The notes under the pieces were generated by a model. The model saw only the letters and a list, made by a program, of their open reading frames with translations. It was not told the origin of the DNA and made no database searches. From NCBI GenBank assembly GCA_943704525.1, contig CALSCQ010002614.1, positions 25,684-89,683 of the forward strand: 64,000 nt of DNA, written 5' to 3'. Shown one piece after another: positions 31,729 through 47,000 of this stretch (position 1 is its first letter; every line of letters starts with the position of its first letter). A program made the translations under genes and the position numbers. This stretch comes from Pigoraptor vietnamica. Taxonomy: Eukaryota; Opisthokonta; Filasterea.

Positions 31729-34709
31729 ATGAACTTGGCTGGGATCTACATGTCGGCTGGTTTTACTGACTTCACACACCGTCCCTCAGACCCGACCGAC
31801 GCGTACGGCGCCGGCGCGGCAACCGAAGATGCCCGCAGGCACCCGGCCGTTAAGGCGCTCCGCGGCATCATCGCCACGCAGGGGCGCCTCCAGGGGGGCT
31901 CGCTTGGCAATCTGCTCGTGCAGTACGGGTACCACAGCGGCATGCGCCAGTTTCTCCAGGACAACCACGACCTCTTTGAGCACCGCCTTGACAATTACGT
32001 CTACGCTCGCGACAGCAGCAGCAAGCCCGCGTACCGTCCGTTCGGCTCGGCGTCGCAGGGCGGGTTGACGATTCTGTCGTACGGCGCGTCGCACGCTCCG
32101 CCCGCCCCGCAGGTCCCGGCAAACGTGGTGTCGCACGGCACTGGCATCGCATCGCAGCACCCGCCGCCCGTGCGCACGTACGCAAATCCCCCGCCGCGCA
32201 CCCACGCCGAGCCCGAGGAAACGGACAACGACCGCCGGGCGATTTACGGCGTGTGCCTCGCGCTGTCGGAGGGGCCGATGCGGATGGAGAAGCTCGGCCA
32301 GCACATCCCACCGATTGCGATCGAGTGCGTGCGCCGGTCGCGCGAGGGCAAGCTCCTTCTCTTCCTCCGCAACCGCCCGAAATTTTTTGAGATATCGCCG
32401 TCGCCGCCACCGCACAACGAGACGTGCGCGCTGACGCCCGCGGGCCGCGCGTTCCTCGACGCCATGCGAGGCCAGACGCTCGTCCGCGACATCGATCACC
32501 AGGTCCACGGCCGCTTTCTCGGTCTCGCTCAAGGCGCCGCATCCCCTTCCGTACCTGTCGCCCAGCCGCCCACACATCCCGTGCCGTCTGCGTCTGCGCC
32601 TGCGCCGCAGACTGTTGTCTCGCACGCACAGCCGCTTGTCGAACGCTATCCCACGTACCCAGCACAGGTGATGTTGGATGCGCCGCAGCCGCAGCCGCAC
32701 GTGGGCGGAGGTGTGTTGCCCGCGGCACAGGCTGCTGCTGCTGCTCTCGCGGCGGCAGCGACTCCGCCTCCGCCTCCGCCCCCTGCGGCGCCCGGCTTTT
32801 CGGAGGAGGAGCTGAAGGCGATGGTCCAGAAGGAACTTGAGCACATAATTGGCGAAAGCAAGCAAAAGGAGGAAAAACTGACGGCGCAAGTGCGCGAGCT
32901 CGAGGAGAAGCTGCGCGCTGCTGAAGAGAAGGAGGCTAGCCGGCCGAAGTCCGACTCTGCGGAGGCGTTTGTGAGGGCGCTCATGGCCGCAGTGGCCGCA
33001 GCGCCGCCCGCGGCTGCCCTGTCGTCCGCGCCTCTGGTGTCGTCATCGTCGACCGTGACCTCGGGTGCGCGTGGTGATGGATCGCAGGCTACAAGAGAGC
33101 TGCGTGCGACTGCGGCCGCTTTCGAGCCCGTGCAGTCATCGGGACAGATCGACTCGCGCCGCGGGTCACTCTCGAGCGAGCTGCGGGCGACGGCGGCCGC
33201 GTTTGAACCTGCGGAATCGGTGCCGACCGATTCGCGGCGGAGTTCGCCATCCGCTTCAGGCTCTCAGCTGAGGGCTTCTGCGGCTCCGTTTTTTCACGCG
33301 GACGAAGAGAAGCGGCCGCCGTCTCTCTCTGCTGTGAATCGCCTTGCGGCGGATGGAACCGCGTCGCTGTCGAGCGCACCCTCTGCGCATTCCACGAAAA
33401 CAAGAGGGGACGATGTCACCCCATTGCCGTACAGGACGCGCGGCGGCCACGACGTCGTGCTCGGGGAGGATTATCGCCTCGGAACCTTTGACGCCGGCAC
33501 GTGCACGTTTGCGCTTTCGCCCGACGGAGAGTCTCGTCGCGATCACGCGAAAGAGGGCGTGGACGGTGCGGGCGGCTGGGATGCGATGGACAAGTGGGAC
33601 GGCGTGGATAAGCTCCTCCCCGCCGACGTGCGGGATGCGATCGAGGCGCGCGGCCGGCAACTGAGAGCCGGCGTCTGCGAGATTCGCATCGATGCGGGCG
33701 AGCCTGTGAGTGCGGTCTATGGAGACGCGCTTGGCACGCAGCACACGTTCGATTCGCTGCGCGTGGACGTGTCGGGCGTCGTCGCGGCTGCTGAGGCGGA
33801 CGGGGGCGTGTGGATTGACGGGCGCCGCTGCCTGATGCTGCGAGGTTCCCTCTTGCGCCTGTCGGTCGCGCGTGACGGCGGCACGGGCTCTCCCGCCGCC
33901 CTCACCCTTCGTATGAGCCGTTGCGGCGTCGCGCTGAGTGGCGTGTTGCGAGACATTTTCGCGACGGCTGCGCCGCGCCCTCGCGTCTCGAAAGCTTCTT
34001 CCGTGCTTGTCGTTGGCCCTCCCGCCTCTGGCAAGACGACCCTGCTGCGGGACGCCGTGCGACTGCTTGCAGACGAGTGTGGCCTCGCGCGCCATGTCGT
34101 CGTCGTGGACGCTGAAAGAGAGCTCGGCGGCGTGGACAGTGTGCGCAGGGCGCTCGGGTGCGGGCGTCGCATTGGCGTTGGAGTGCCGCTTGCGGACGGC
34201 ATTGTCGATGCCACGCGTAACCAGGGTGCCCGCGTGGTAGTCGCGGACGACGTCTGCACGGACAGCGATGCGCGCGCGCTGTCGCTTGCCGTGCAGCGCG
34301 GCGTGGGGGTCGTCGCGGCGGCCCAAGCGGCGTCTGTCGCCTCCGTGGCCAGGAGTGCCGCCATTTCAGATCTGCTTGGCGGCGTGCATTGGGTGCGTTC
34401 TTCTGTGCGTCTTGGAGTGCGTTGACCTCCCATGTCAGAGCACTCTTGTCACACACTTTACTTTCGTCGCAGGAGCCGCTGAACAAATCATGCATACGCG
34501 CCCCCGTGCGCAAGGGCTTTCCGCTGTTCGATGCGGTGGTGGAAGTGATTGACTTTACGCGTGTGAAGATACACTGGGGTGTGGCCGACAGCGTCGATGC
34601 TGTACTTGGCAGCCCCGTCAAGGCCGTCGTTGAGACGCGCTGGAAAGACGCTGTCGATGGCGTGTGGATGTGCCGGTTCGAGCGCGCCGACTGCTCTGAC
34701 TCGGAGTGA
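31729..34709 (+). CDS. LOTUS / PAM2 / SpoIIIAA-Ycf45-type AAA ATPase fusion
   Basis: Two exons (31729-34392, 34473-34709) give about 966 residues. Residues ~41-90 (VKALRGIIATQGRLQGGSL) and ~168-248 (RAIYGVCLALSEGPMRMEKL to LTPAGRAFLD) look like two LOTUS/OST-HTH winged helices. A Pro/Ala linker and a coiled coil (~360-405) follow. Residues 456-467, 483-494 and 512-523 hold three repeats of the form xELRATAAAFEP, matching the PAM2 spacing L-x3-A-x2-F-x-P that binds the MLLE domain of poly(A)-binding protein. The C-terminal third is a P-loop ATPase: VVGPPASGKTTLLRDAVRLL (~761), VVVVDAERELGG, VVVADDVCTDSDA and VGVVAAAQAASV, the SpoIIIAA/Ycf45 pattern. After the intron, FPLFDAVVEVIDFTRVKIH closes the domain. 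I infer a cytoplasmic mRNP-associated ATPase. Confidence 0.75.
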
Positions 34710-35236
34710 CACGGCGACTGGGGTTGAGCGCGATCGCGTTCGAGGTTGCTGTGCTTCGAATCACAGTGTTTTGTGATTACACGGCAATCTCGAACGCGAG
34801 CGCGCGCTCGTCGCAGTCGCCGTGTCACTCCGTGGGGCATTCGCTGCGAACGACAACGGTTTTGCATATTCGGAGAGGAGTTATAACTCTTATTCAATGG
34901 ACGAGTAGTATCAATGAACCGTAATCTCGCGGTTGGCCGAGAATCGCGCGAACTGCCGCGCACATGGAGTGCTTTGCTTGCGAGTTATGTCGGCCGTTCA
35001 GTGTAGAGGGTCGCCGTCGTCATCATAGCGTCATCATGACATCAGTACAACGTAATTTGAAATAGAGTACGCAAAATTCGCACCAATTCGAGCCCATCTT
35101 CAAATTAATTTGTCGAGTCGGAATCCGGCCAATCCAAACGCGCCTTTCCAAAACTGGCGCCGAACCCTCAGCACGTGTTGGCCGACTGGCCCGCACGAGT
35201 CACACCAAACCGAAAAAACCCGTCAATCCGTCACGT

Positions 35237-35286
<50 letters not shown>

Positions 35287-35456
35287 AGGAAGAGAGGAAG
35301 ACGTTGACTTGTTGAGTTTGCACTGGACGTAGTGTGTGGGAATTTGGACTAGAGTGACTTCGCCATCGGTGGCCGGCGTGACGAGGCAGGCATTCGTCTT
35401 CGGTTCGAGTCGTGTGTTATCTGCAGCCGCCCGCAAGTCCCTGCGTTGGGACGGAA
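34710..35456. other. Intergenic region before DHX15
   Basis: About 750 bases with no supportable exon. It contains a GA microsatellite near its right end and a moderately AT-rich stretch around 34850-35110. Confidence 0.5.
35239..35283 (+). repeat. GA microsatellite upstream of DHX15
   Basis: About 22 GA units in an uninterrupted run, then imperfect GGGA/GGAA. It lies about 175 bases before the DHX15 start codon and could influence promoter architecture. Confidence 0.9.
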
Positions 35457-40270
<4,814 letters not shown>

Positions 40271-41088
40271 TCACGGGGCGACGGGCGGCCTCACAATCAC
40301 CTGGATCATGTAGCTCGCCGGCATATTTAGCGCGCGAAACGTCAGGGCGTCGTCCAGCTCCTTCCCGCCAAAAAACATGCGCTGGTCGCGCGCGGGGATG
40401 CCCTCGGTCTGCTCTATGCGCGCCTTCGTCTCCCCGATCGTGTCGAGCATGTCGACGACGAGCTTGATGTCCTTGTTCGTCGAGAGGCGAAGGCGTATCT
40501 TGCACTGTTCGCCGGACTTTGCGGCGGTCGTGGCAGCGGCGGCGGTCGACGGGGACGCTTCGGCCTCGAAAGACTCGATGACGTTGGTGGGGTCGCAGAG
40601 GCAGTAGAGGGGTATTGTGTACTTGGCGCCGAGCTCGTCGTATGCGTCCGTGAGATGGCCTGAAAGAGAAGAGAGGGATTGAGACACGCGTAAGAGGAGC
40701 AGCAATGAATGACCAAAGGCAGAATGCGCACCAAGCTCAAGAATACGCGCGAGTGTATGTGTGTGTGCGTACATGCGCGCACACAACACGCATATGCGTG
40801 CATACACATTCGAAACGCCCCGTGAAATCACCTGTGGGCAACGTGACGTTCGCGCCATCAAGGATGGCCTGCGCGAGTGCGCGGTCCTCCGTCTCCACAG
40901 CCGCCTTCAGTGCGTCCCATATTTCCTTCCGCCCGCCAAACGCGGGACTCGTGTCCCAGAATTCCGCGCGTTTCCGCGCGAGTTCTTTGCGTGTGAGGGG
41001 GACGTCCGACTTCCACGGCCGCCTCTCCTTACGCAGCGGCATGTTCTTGCCAAAAACAACGGCGTTTTCGGACGCTGCGAGACAGAAG

Positions 41089-41140
<52 letters not shown>

Positions 41141-41391
41141 AGCAAGTTGGAGGACCGCTCCGCATGACCACAAAGCTTCCTGCTACGTCGTAGCATGCAC
41201 ACATAACGTCTACTCCAGCACTGCTGATGACCTAGAACGTCCTCCTGAGAACAACAACGGAATTGAAGCGCACCTCTCCTCTCCTGCAGCGACATGCGCG
41301 GTTCCACCGGCATCCGCGACACGGGCTGCGACAGCACCACGGGCTGCGGAGCCACCGCCATTGTGGACCCGCTCGACTTGCAGTTTCCCAT
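40271..41391 (-). CDS. UBTD1/UBTD2-like ubiquitin-domain protein
   Basis: Three exons (41391-41274, 41074-40832, 40659-40271) are exactly in frame and give 249 residues, against about 230 for animal UBTD1/2. The N-terminus MGNCKSS has Gly2 and Cys4 as expected for N-myristoylation plus palmitoylation. The UBTD N-terminal domain follows ([54 protein letters not shown]), then a ubiquitin-like domain ([19 protein letters not shown] to [14 protein letters not shown]). UBTD proteins bind ubiquitin-conjugating enzymes of the UBE2D group. Intron 1 contains a run of 49 G on the plus strand (C on the sense strand), ending about 15 bases before the acceptor. Confidence 0.93.
41091..41139 (+). repeat. 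Homopolymer of 49 G (C on the UBTD sense strand)
   Basis: An uninterrupted G run in UBTD intron 1. On the gene's strand it is poly-C directly upstream of CAACTTCTGTCTCGCAG, so it extends the polypyrimidine tract of the acceptor. The length may be affected by sequencing. Confidence 0.9.
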
Positions 41392-41677
41392 GGCAACGAC
41401 GGGACGACTCGCCCCAAGAGACGAAAAAGACGCGAAATCACGCAATCCGACAGCAGCGCAGAGTGTGCATCGAGTTCAAGACATCCTCAATGCCCTCGAC
41501 ATTTCCCGCTGGGATGCCAGCACGGCGAGTCGCGCACCGTCCGCCCTCCGCGAAAACCCCACAACCAACGCGCGAAGGGTATGGGCTAAAACACAAGCTG
41601 TTCTCTGCACAGTGTACGGCAAACAAAGGTGTCACCGCAGTGAGGAGAGTGGCATTGACAGTCCGTGGAATGAATAA
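41390..41677 (+). CDS. Candidate small protein gene overlapping the UBTD start
   Basis: An open frame of 95 residues starts at an ATG inside CCATGG. The frame reads [18 protein letters not shown], then VQDILNALDISRWDAST, and ends SGIDSPWNE. Its third-position composition over the VQDILN part resembles the real exons here. I do not recognise it. Because the palindrome CCATGG also supplies the UBTD start on the opposite strand, this could be chance or a real head-to-head overlap. A splice variant ending earlier at a donor-like GTATGG (about 41580) is possible. Confidence 0.25.
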   Translation: MATTGRLAPRDEKDAKSRNPTAAQSVHRVQDILNALDISRWDASTASRAPSALRENPTTNARRVWAKTQAVLCTVYGKQRCHRSEESGIDSPWNE

Positions 41678-41685
41678 TAGGCCAC

Positions 41686-41983
41686 TTACACGTTAAGATA
41701 GAGCACACGGCTTGCGTAGAGACGATTAAACGCACGACGCTTCCAGAACGTCACGGCAAGCCCGGCATAAAGTGCGTGGAGAGAAATGCACCACACCGCA
41801 CCACAGTCGCCCGCTATAAGAAACACGCCGACGCGTACGAATGTGCGCACTTGTGTTCTCTTCGAGCTTTCTCGCGAATGTCGCGGAGAAAGGAGCGCAT
41901 ACACGCAATGCAATGACGACTTCCTGAATCGGGAAAAGCCGATTCGGGACATAGTGGTAACCCTGTTGTCCGGCAGCAATCAT
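41686..41983 (-). CDS. Candidate small membrane protein (weak)
   Basis: Minus-strand open frames in the UBTD/CHI divergent spacer include one starting MIAAGQQGYHYVPNRLFPIQ and, in another frame, a hydrophobic stretch (VGVFLIAGDCGAVWCISLH) followed by WKRRAFNRLYASRVLYLN and a donor-like GTGTAAG. They could be two exons of a small membrane protein, but no family match or secure junction is visible. A chance open frame is at least as likely. Confidence 0.18.
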
Positions 41984-42175
41984 CCGCTTATTTCATATAT
42001 TTATTAAAATAAGAATATTATTAGATAAGTACATATAATAAGGAGTTCCAAAATAAGTCTACAAGAATAATATTCTGCTAAATGGTACAACAGCATTGAC
42101 AGGAGATTTGCATGAAATACACGGACAAAGAATAGTCAACAAAGTTAAGTATTAGTATTTTCTTATTGATGATAA
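41984..42175. other. AT-rich island in a divergent promoter
   Basis: About 190 bases rich in TAT, ATTA and AATA words in an otherwise GC-rich locus, lying between UBTD and the CHI-like gene. No gene is visible in it. It could be core promoter, a replication-related or matrix-attachment sequence, or an organelle-derived insert. Confidence 0.6.
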
Positions 42176-42271
42176 GTAGCTTCCACCGAACTCGAGACAC
42201 CGCGATCGATGCAAGAAGAACCTGTGTTTCAGTCTCACTGCCATCCAGACCCCTTCGGAACAGACGCACAA

Positions 42272-43730
42272 ATGAACTCCACGTTTGCTCGTGTCCGCAT
42301 CTGCGGGCTGCTCGCTGGATCGCCGTGGCGTTCGTCACTGTCGTCGCATTATGGCAACTCCCATGTCTGGGCATCGCGTGTGTCGACATCACCTCACCGA
42401 GGGCTGCTTGTGAGAGGATTTGCTTCTTCGGGATGGAGGATAGGCGCGCAGCATGCGACGAAGATAAGTCGATTGGTGAGTGGCAGTGCGTTTGAACGGT
42501 TCAGAAGAGAATGTGATAGAAAAGAATGTGATTGACAATCGCCTTTCGTTTACAGGGCCCCTGGCTTCTGGGCGCCGGCGCCCTGTGCTTGCCCGTTTCC
42601 GTCGTACTGACAGAAGCACTGTCTTCCAACGGTGAGAAACAAGCGGGTCCATGTAACGCGAGTCTCTCTATTTAAGCCGGTCGTTTATTTCGCCTCTACA
42701 GAAGACTCTGTGGTCGAACCCGACACAAAGACGAAGGTGCCGGTGGAGATCGAGACGGTCGTGGGCAAGCAGACCATCGTTGGCCTTGGCCCGCGTATTT
42801 TGGCGTGGATTCGCGTGCGGCCGTACGTGATGGCACTGTACATGTCTTGCACTCCCAAGGAACTGGCAAAGCTTCGAGATTGGAAGGTGCGCCAATTCGG
42901 CGTGTATGTCTCTCTTAGCTTGACTGTTTGTTCTCGAAAGCAGCCTCTAAGCCCAGCATTTGCGTAGGGCAAGGACGCCGAAATTGGATCGGAAGCGTTT
43001 GTTGAGCACCTCACGTCTTACAAGGCACCCAAGATGACCATTGCTGTCGGTGAGTTTTTCTCGCTTGCGTGTGCTCGTGTACGACTATCTCTCGATTAAT
43101 CTAATGCCGGTTCGCGTAGTCTCCTGTCGTGACACGGGAGCCGGGCACCTGCGGGACGGCTTTGCGCGTGCCCTGTTGTCGCGCGCCAACAAGCTGTCCG
43201 ATGCGGAGGCCCAGAAGGGAGCCATGGAGGAGATTGACGAATTCAAGCGGTGTTTTCCAAAGGGAAACTTCAAGAGGGGCGACACGATGCTGTTTGTGTT
43301 TGTGGCACCGAATGTCATGCGGGTCTTCTTCCAGGTGGGCCGTGCTTGCCATGTCCTCGCAACGTGCGATTGTGGTTGGGGTTTTCCTTGCTTTGGTCGC
43401 CTGTTGACGCGTTTTGATCTATTTCAGGGGGAAGAAATGGGAACTGTCACATCGCATTTTGTCTGCGCGAGTCTTCTCAAGACGTACCTCGATCCCCAGA
43501 AGCCCATTAGTCCTTTGGTGGGTCGCCCGTTCACAAACTCGCCTTGCGCTCATAGTCGCTCTGTTCGATTCCTCTCTTTGCCTATGTTACATTCTCGCTT
43601 TTTCCAAAGGTGTTACGCCATGCCTGGTGATTTGGTTGAAGTTTTCCCTCCAATAATGCCTACTGTTTCAATGCAGGCGCGGCAAAGCATCGTGGATGGC
43701 TTCAAGACGCTGATCGCCGACCTTGCGTGA
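42272..43730 (+). CDS. Chalcone-isomerase-fold mitochondrial protein (Aim18/Aim46-like)
   Basis: Seven exons: about 42272-42475, 42556-42631, 42702-42886, 42968-43049, 43121-43333, then about 43430-43517 and 43677-43730. The N-terminus is rich in Ser/Arg without acids (presequence), followed by a hydrophobic segment WLLGAGALCLPVSVVLT. The core VVGKQTIVGLGPRILAWIRV then RPYVMALYM opens the CHI fold, with ATRRGDTMLFVF-like strands (KRGDTMLFVFVAPNVMRVFF) and a final LARQSIVDGFKTLI helix. Fungal Aim18/Aim46 are inner-membrane CHI-domain proteins that bind haem and lack isomerase activity. An earlier in-frame ATG at 42209 exists; I prefer 42272 because it opens the presequence. Confidence 0.78.
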
Positions 43731-44010
43731 TGTCCGGACGCACTGATCGGGTTTGGCGGGAATGTCCATTGAATTCAAATTTGGCGCGAATTTTGTGATG
43801 ACGAGCGAGACCAAGTGGATCTGTGTGTGTGTGGATGGTTGACCAGAGTAGCACTCACATCATTCGACATCTTAGCGAGAAGCGACTGCGAACGCACAGA
43901 ACTGCACTCCACCACGTACTGAGCACTTCCGCGTTTTACGTTGCGATTTGAAACGCTGTGATTGTTGTTATAGTTTCCTCACTTCTCGGTGAACTTGATT
44001 AACGCTGAGA

Positions 44011-47000
44011 ATGACGAAGGAGGACAACTTCGACGTGAGTACTTTCGCGCATTGTTCAACTCCCGCAGCTCCTTTGTCTTTTGTCTTTCTTTGGCCACTT
44101 CTCAAGCCCCATGCGCCCTTTGCTCCCAGAGAGGGCTGGAGCAGCTCTTCGATTCGCACGATGGCAAGGCGTTTGCGCTATTCTCGAAGATCGACACGTA
44201 CATTGCGAAGGCTCGGTCTGATGCCCGTCGCAAAGTCCCTCTATGCACCGCGAAGCTCGCTCAGGCCCTCTTCAATGCCATTTCTAGCGTGAGTTGGTCG
44301 TGTGGATGTGCTTGCATCAGGTGGATCCACTTTCAATTTGGTACGCTTTGTCCATCTCCGCAATGAATCGCAACATGCATCGCGCTTCTTTTGTCCACCT
44401 CACCATCGCAGGAGTGCCAGAGCAACCGCCCGCATAATGTGCGCACGGGCTTTGAGCTGATTCGCTACATCGCCGAGTTTGGCGCGGAGCCCTCGGGTCT
44501 GCAGGAGCTGCTGGACAACGGCCTCGTCACAATGATACCAATTCGCACGCGACGTCTCCATTTGTTGTCTGTGGCTTCACCCTCGTTGATAGTTTAGAAG
44601 GCGACTGCTTACTGTTCGTGCTCTGTTTGCCAGCGCGGCGTGTTAAGGCTCTGCGTGGGATTGGATGACTTCGCTGTGCACATGTTCCAGACCTTCAGCG
44701 CCCTCTCGCAGCTGATGGTCAAGACTGACGAGCACCAGGCCGCGATGGTCACCATCCTCGACGCTGCCAAGGTTCGTGTTCTCTTAATGTTCAATGCGAC
44801 TTGGTCCCAAGTTTTGCTGACGACCCCTTCGTTGCACAGGACGTCACGGAGGCGTGCCCCAAGGGTGAGTTTTCCGTGACTCTCTGTAGAAAAGCATGTA
44901 CAGAAATTGAGTTGCTTACCTTCGTGCTATGCTTATCACCAGCGCGCGAGCCAATGGGCTCCCTCTTTGCCGCCTATCTGCTGAATGCCGAAGTCAAGGG
45001 ACGGGACGACGTCATTGTCCGTCTTGCCGTGAGTATTTCTGTGAGTGCATTGCACGCTTCTTCGCCCACTGACATCATTCTAATGCCTTCTGCAGGCCGT
45101 GCGGCTGTTGAGCAGCACTCTGGACGGCAAGCAGGAGGACCGTAAGAAGATCGTCTCCAAAATCGCGAACTGCAGGGAGCTTATGTGAGTGCGAATTGTC
45201 ATACTTTGATGCTATTTCGTACGCTTGTGCAGCGGCTGCAATGCATAACGCCTCCACATTACTTATTCGCAGGAAGATGGTCGCAGCCCACCTGAGCAAG
45301 TGCGGAGGTGAGTCTTGCCGTTGCTGTCTTCTCTATCCTTTGACTCACATTCTGGCCCCTTTTGCTCATGTACCCTGTTGTTTGGCTCCAGACTTCGAGC
45401 TCCAGTCGGGCCTCACGGAAGTGCTCTGGCGGATGACGACGCCGAGCGACCGCAAGGACTTTGCCGAGCTTATGTTTCCTGACGCCATGCTTGCGCAACA
45501 GTTTGCGTCCATCACCGGGAACACGTTCGAGCAGGGCTCGCGCAACTTTGTCAACACACTCAACTCGCGCGTGAAGGATGCTCAGCGGACGTACGTGCTT
45601 CGTTCACTGTGCGCTACTTCCGCTGATCAACTCATAAGTGCACCGTTCTTCAAATGTGCAGAGTCACTTCTTTCGCTTGCGACAAAGTCATGGTCGGAAA
45701 GACGGCTCTCGTTAAGCCTGCAAGCATCTCCGAACTGTGGTGCGACCTGAATACGTCGAGCCGCTGCATTTCTCTGGTCGTCGGAGAGCCGAAGAGCGCG
45801 AACAACGAGGAGGTCAGGAAAACTAGAACCGACGTTCGCAGTCTTCTTCCATCTCACGCCTTCGTCGCCTCGCAGGGTGACATTCTCACAAACGTCAGTC
45901 TCCGCGTCGAAGACTTCCAGCAATGGGATGTCGAGAAGCGCGGTACGTTTCCTACGTTTACTTGTGAGATATCGCAGACGTCGGCGGTGCAGCTAAATAT
46001 GATCGTGCACATGCAGAGGACAAGAAGGGCGTCATCGTGCGCCTTGCCTTCCGCAAGTCCCTTGGCGCCATTTTCGAGGGGTACGACCTGCCCGAGAGCG
46101 CAAAGACTCTTGAACTCTACCTCAACGACGGTGAGCAGCTGATATTGCCGATGAATTGATCTACGAGAAGCTTATTCGCTTACTGCCTGGGTACGCGAAC
46201 AACAGAGGGTGCGGAGCGCGTTGTTCTCAACTTCATCGAGAGCCATCGCCGCCTCAAGACGTCCGTCGCCGAGGGAATGATCCGTTGTGCGGTTGGTGGC
46301 TGTCAGACCGAAACAACGTGCTGCGTCTGGTGTGTTTTCTGATGAAAATTCTTCGCAGGACAAGCCGAAGACTCCGAACGCGAAGGTTCCGTCCACGCCC
46401 GCGACAAAGCCTGCCGAGACGCCGAACCCAAAGAAGGCAAGTAGCCACTGCGTATCGGACCATTTTCGTGCCTCAAATTGACCCCGTTCGTTTCAGGCTC
46501 CGCTTGTTCTGGCGTACGCGTCGGACAAGCCTGCAGATCCCGTCGAGCCCGCAGCGGCGACGACGACGACCGCCCAGCCAACTGCGCTCGCCTCGACGAA
46601 GAAGGCTGAACAGGACAAGAAGGCCAAGGCCGCCTCCAAGTTGACGACCAAGTCGTCGGCCAAGGCTCCCGTTCTTGCCGAGGACTCGCAGACGGAAGCG
46701 TTCCAGGCGACGTCCGAGCCTGCGCAGCCTGCAAAGCCTACGCGTGGTCGCCGTCGGGGAGGCATGAAGTTGACGGCCCCTGTCGAGAGCATGGCGGAGT
46801 TTGAGGAAGACGAACCGACGCCGCCTCCGTCGCCGCCTCCCAAGACCCAGAGGGTATATGCTCGTATACTGATGCAATGGGAATTTTCCTTGTTGTTCGC
46901 AGTACTCACACGATGCACTGTCCAGGCAAAGGCGGTGCCCAATGAGAAGCCGGCAAAGGCCGTTCCCAAGACGGCTGCGAAGGAGAAGGAAGCGGTGACT

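Noticed and set aside
33256-34326. A 356-codon minus-strand frame
   Set aside because: Shadow of the LOTUS/PAM2/ATPase exon, which has clear P-loop motifs on plus.
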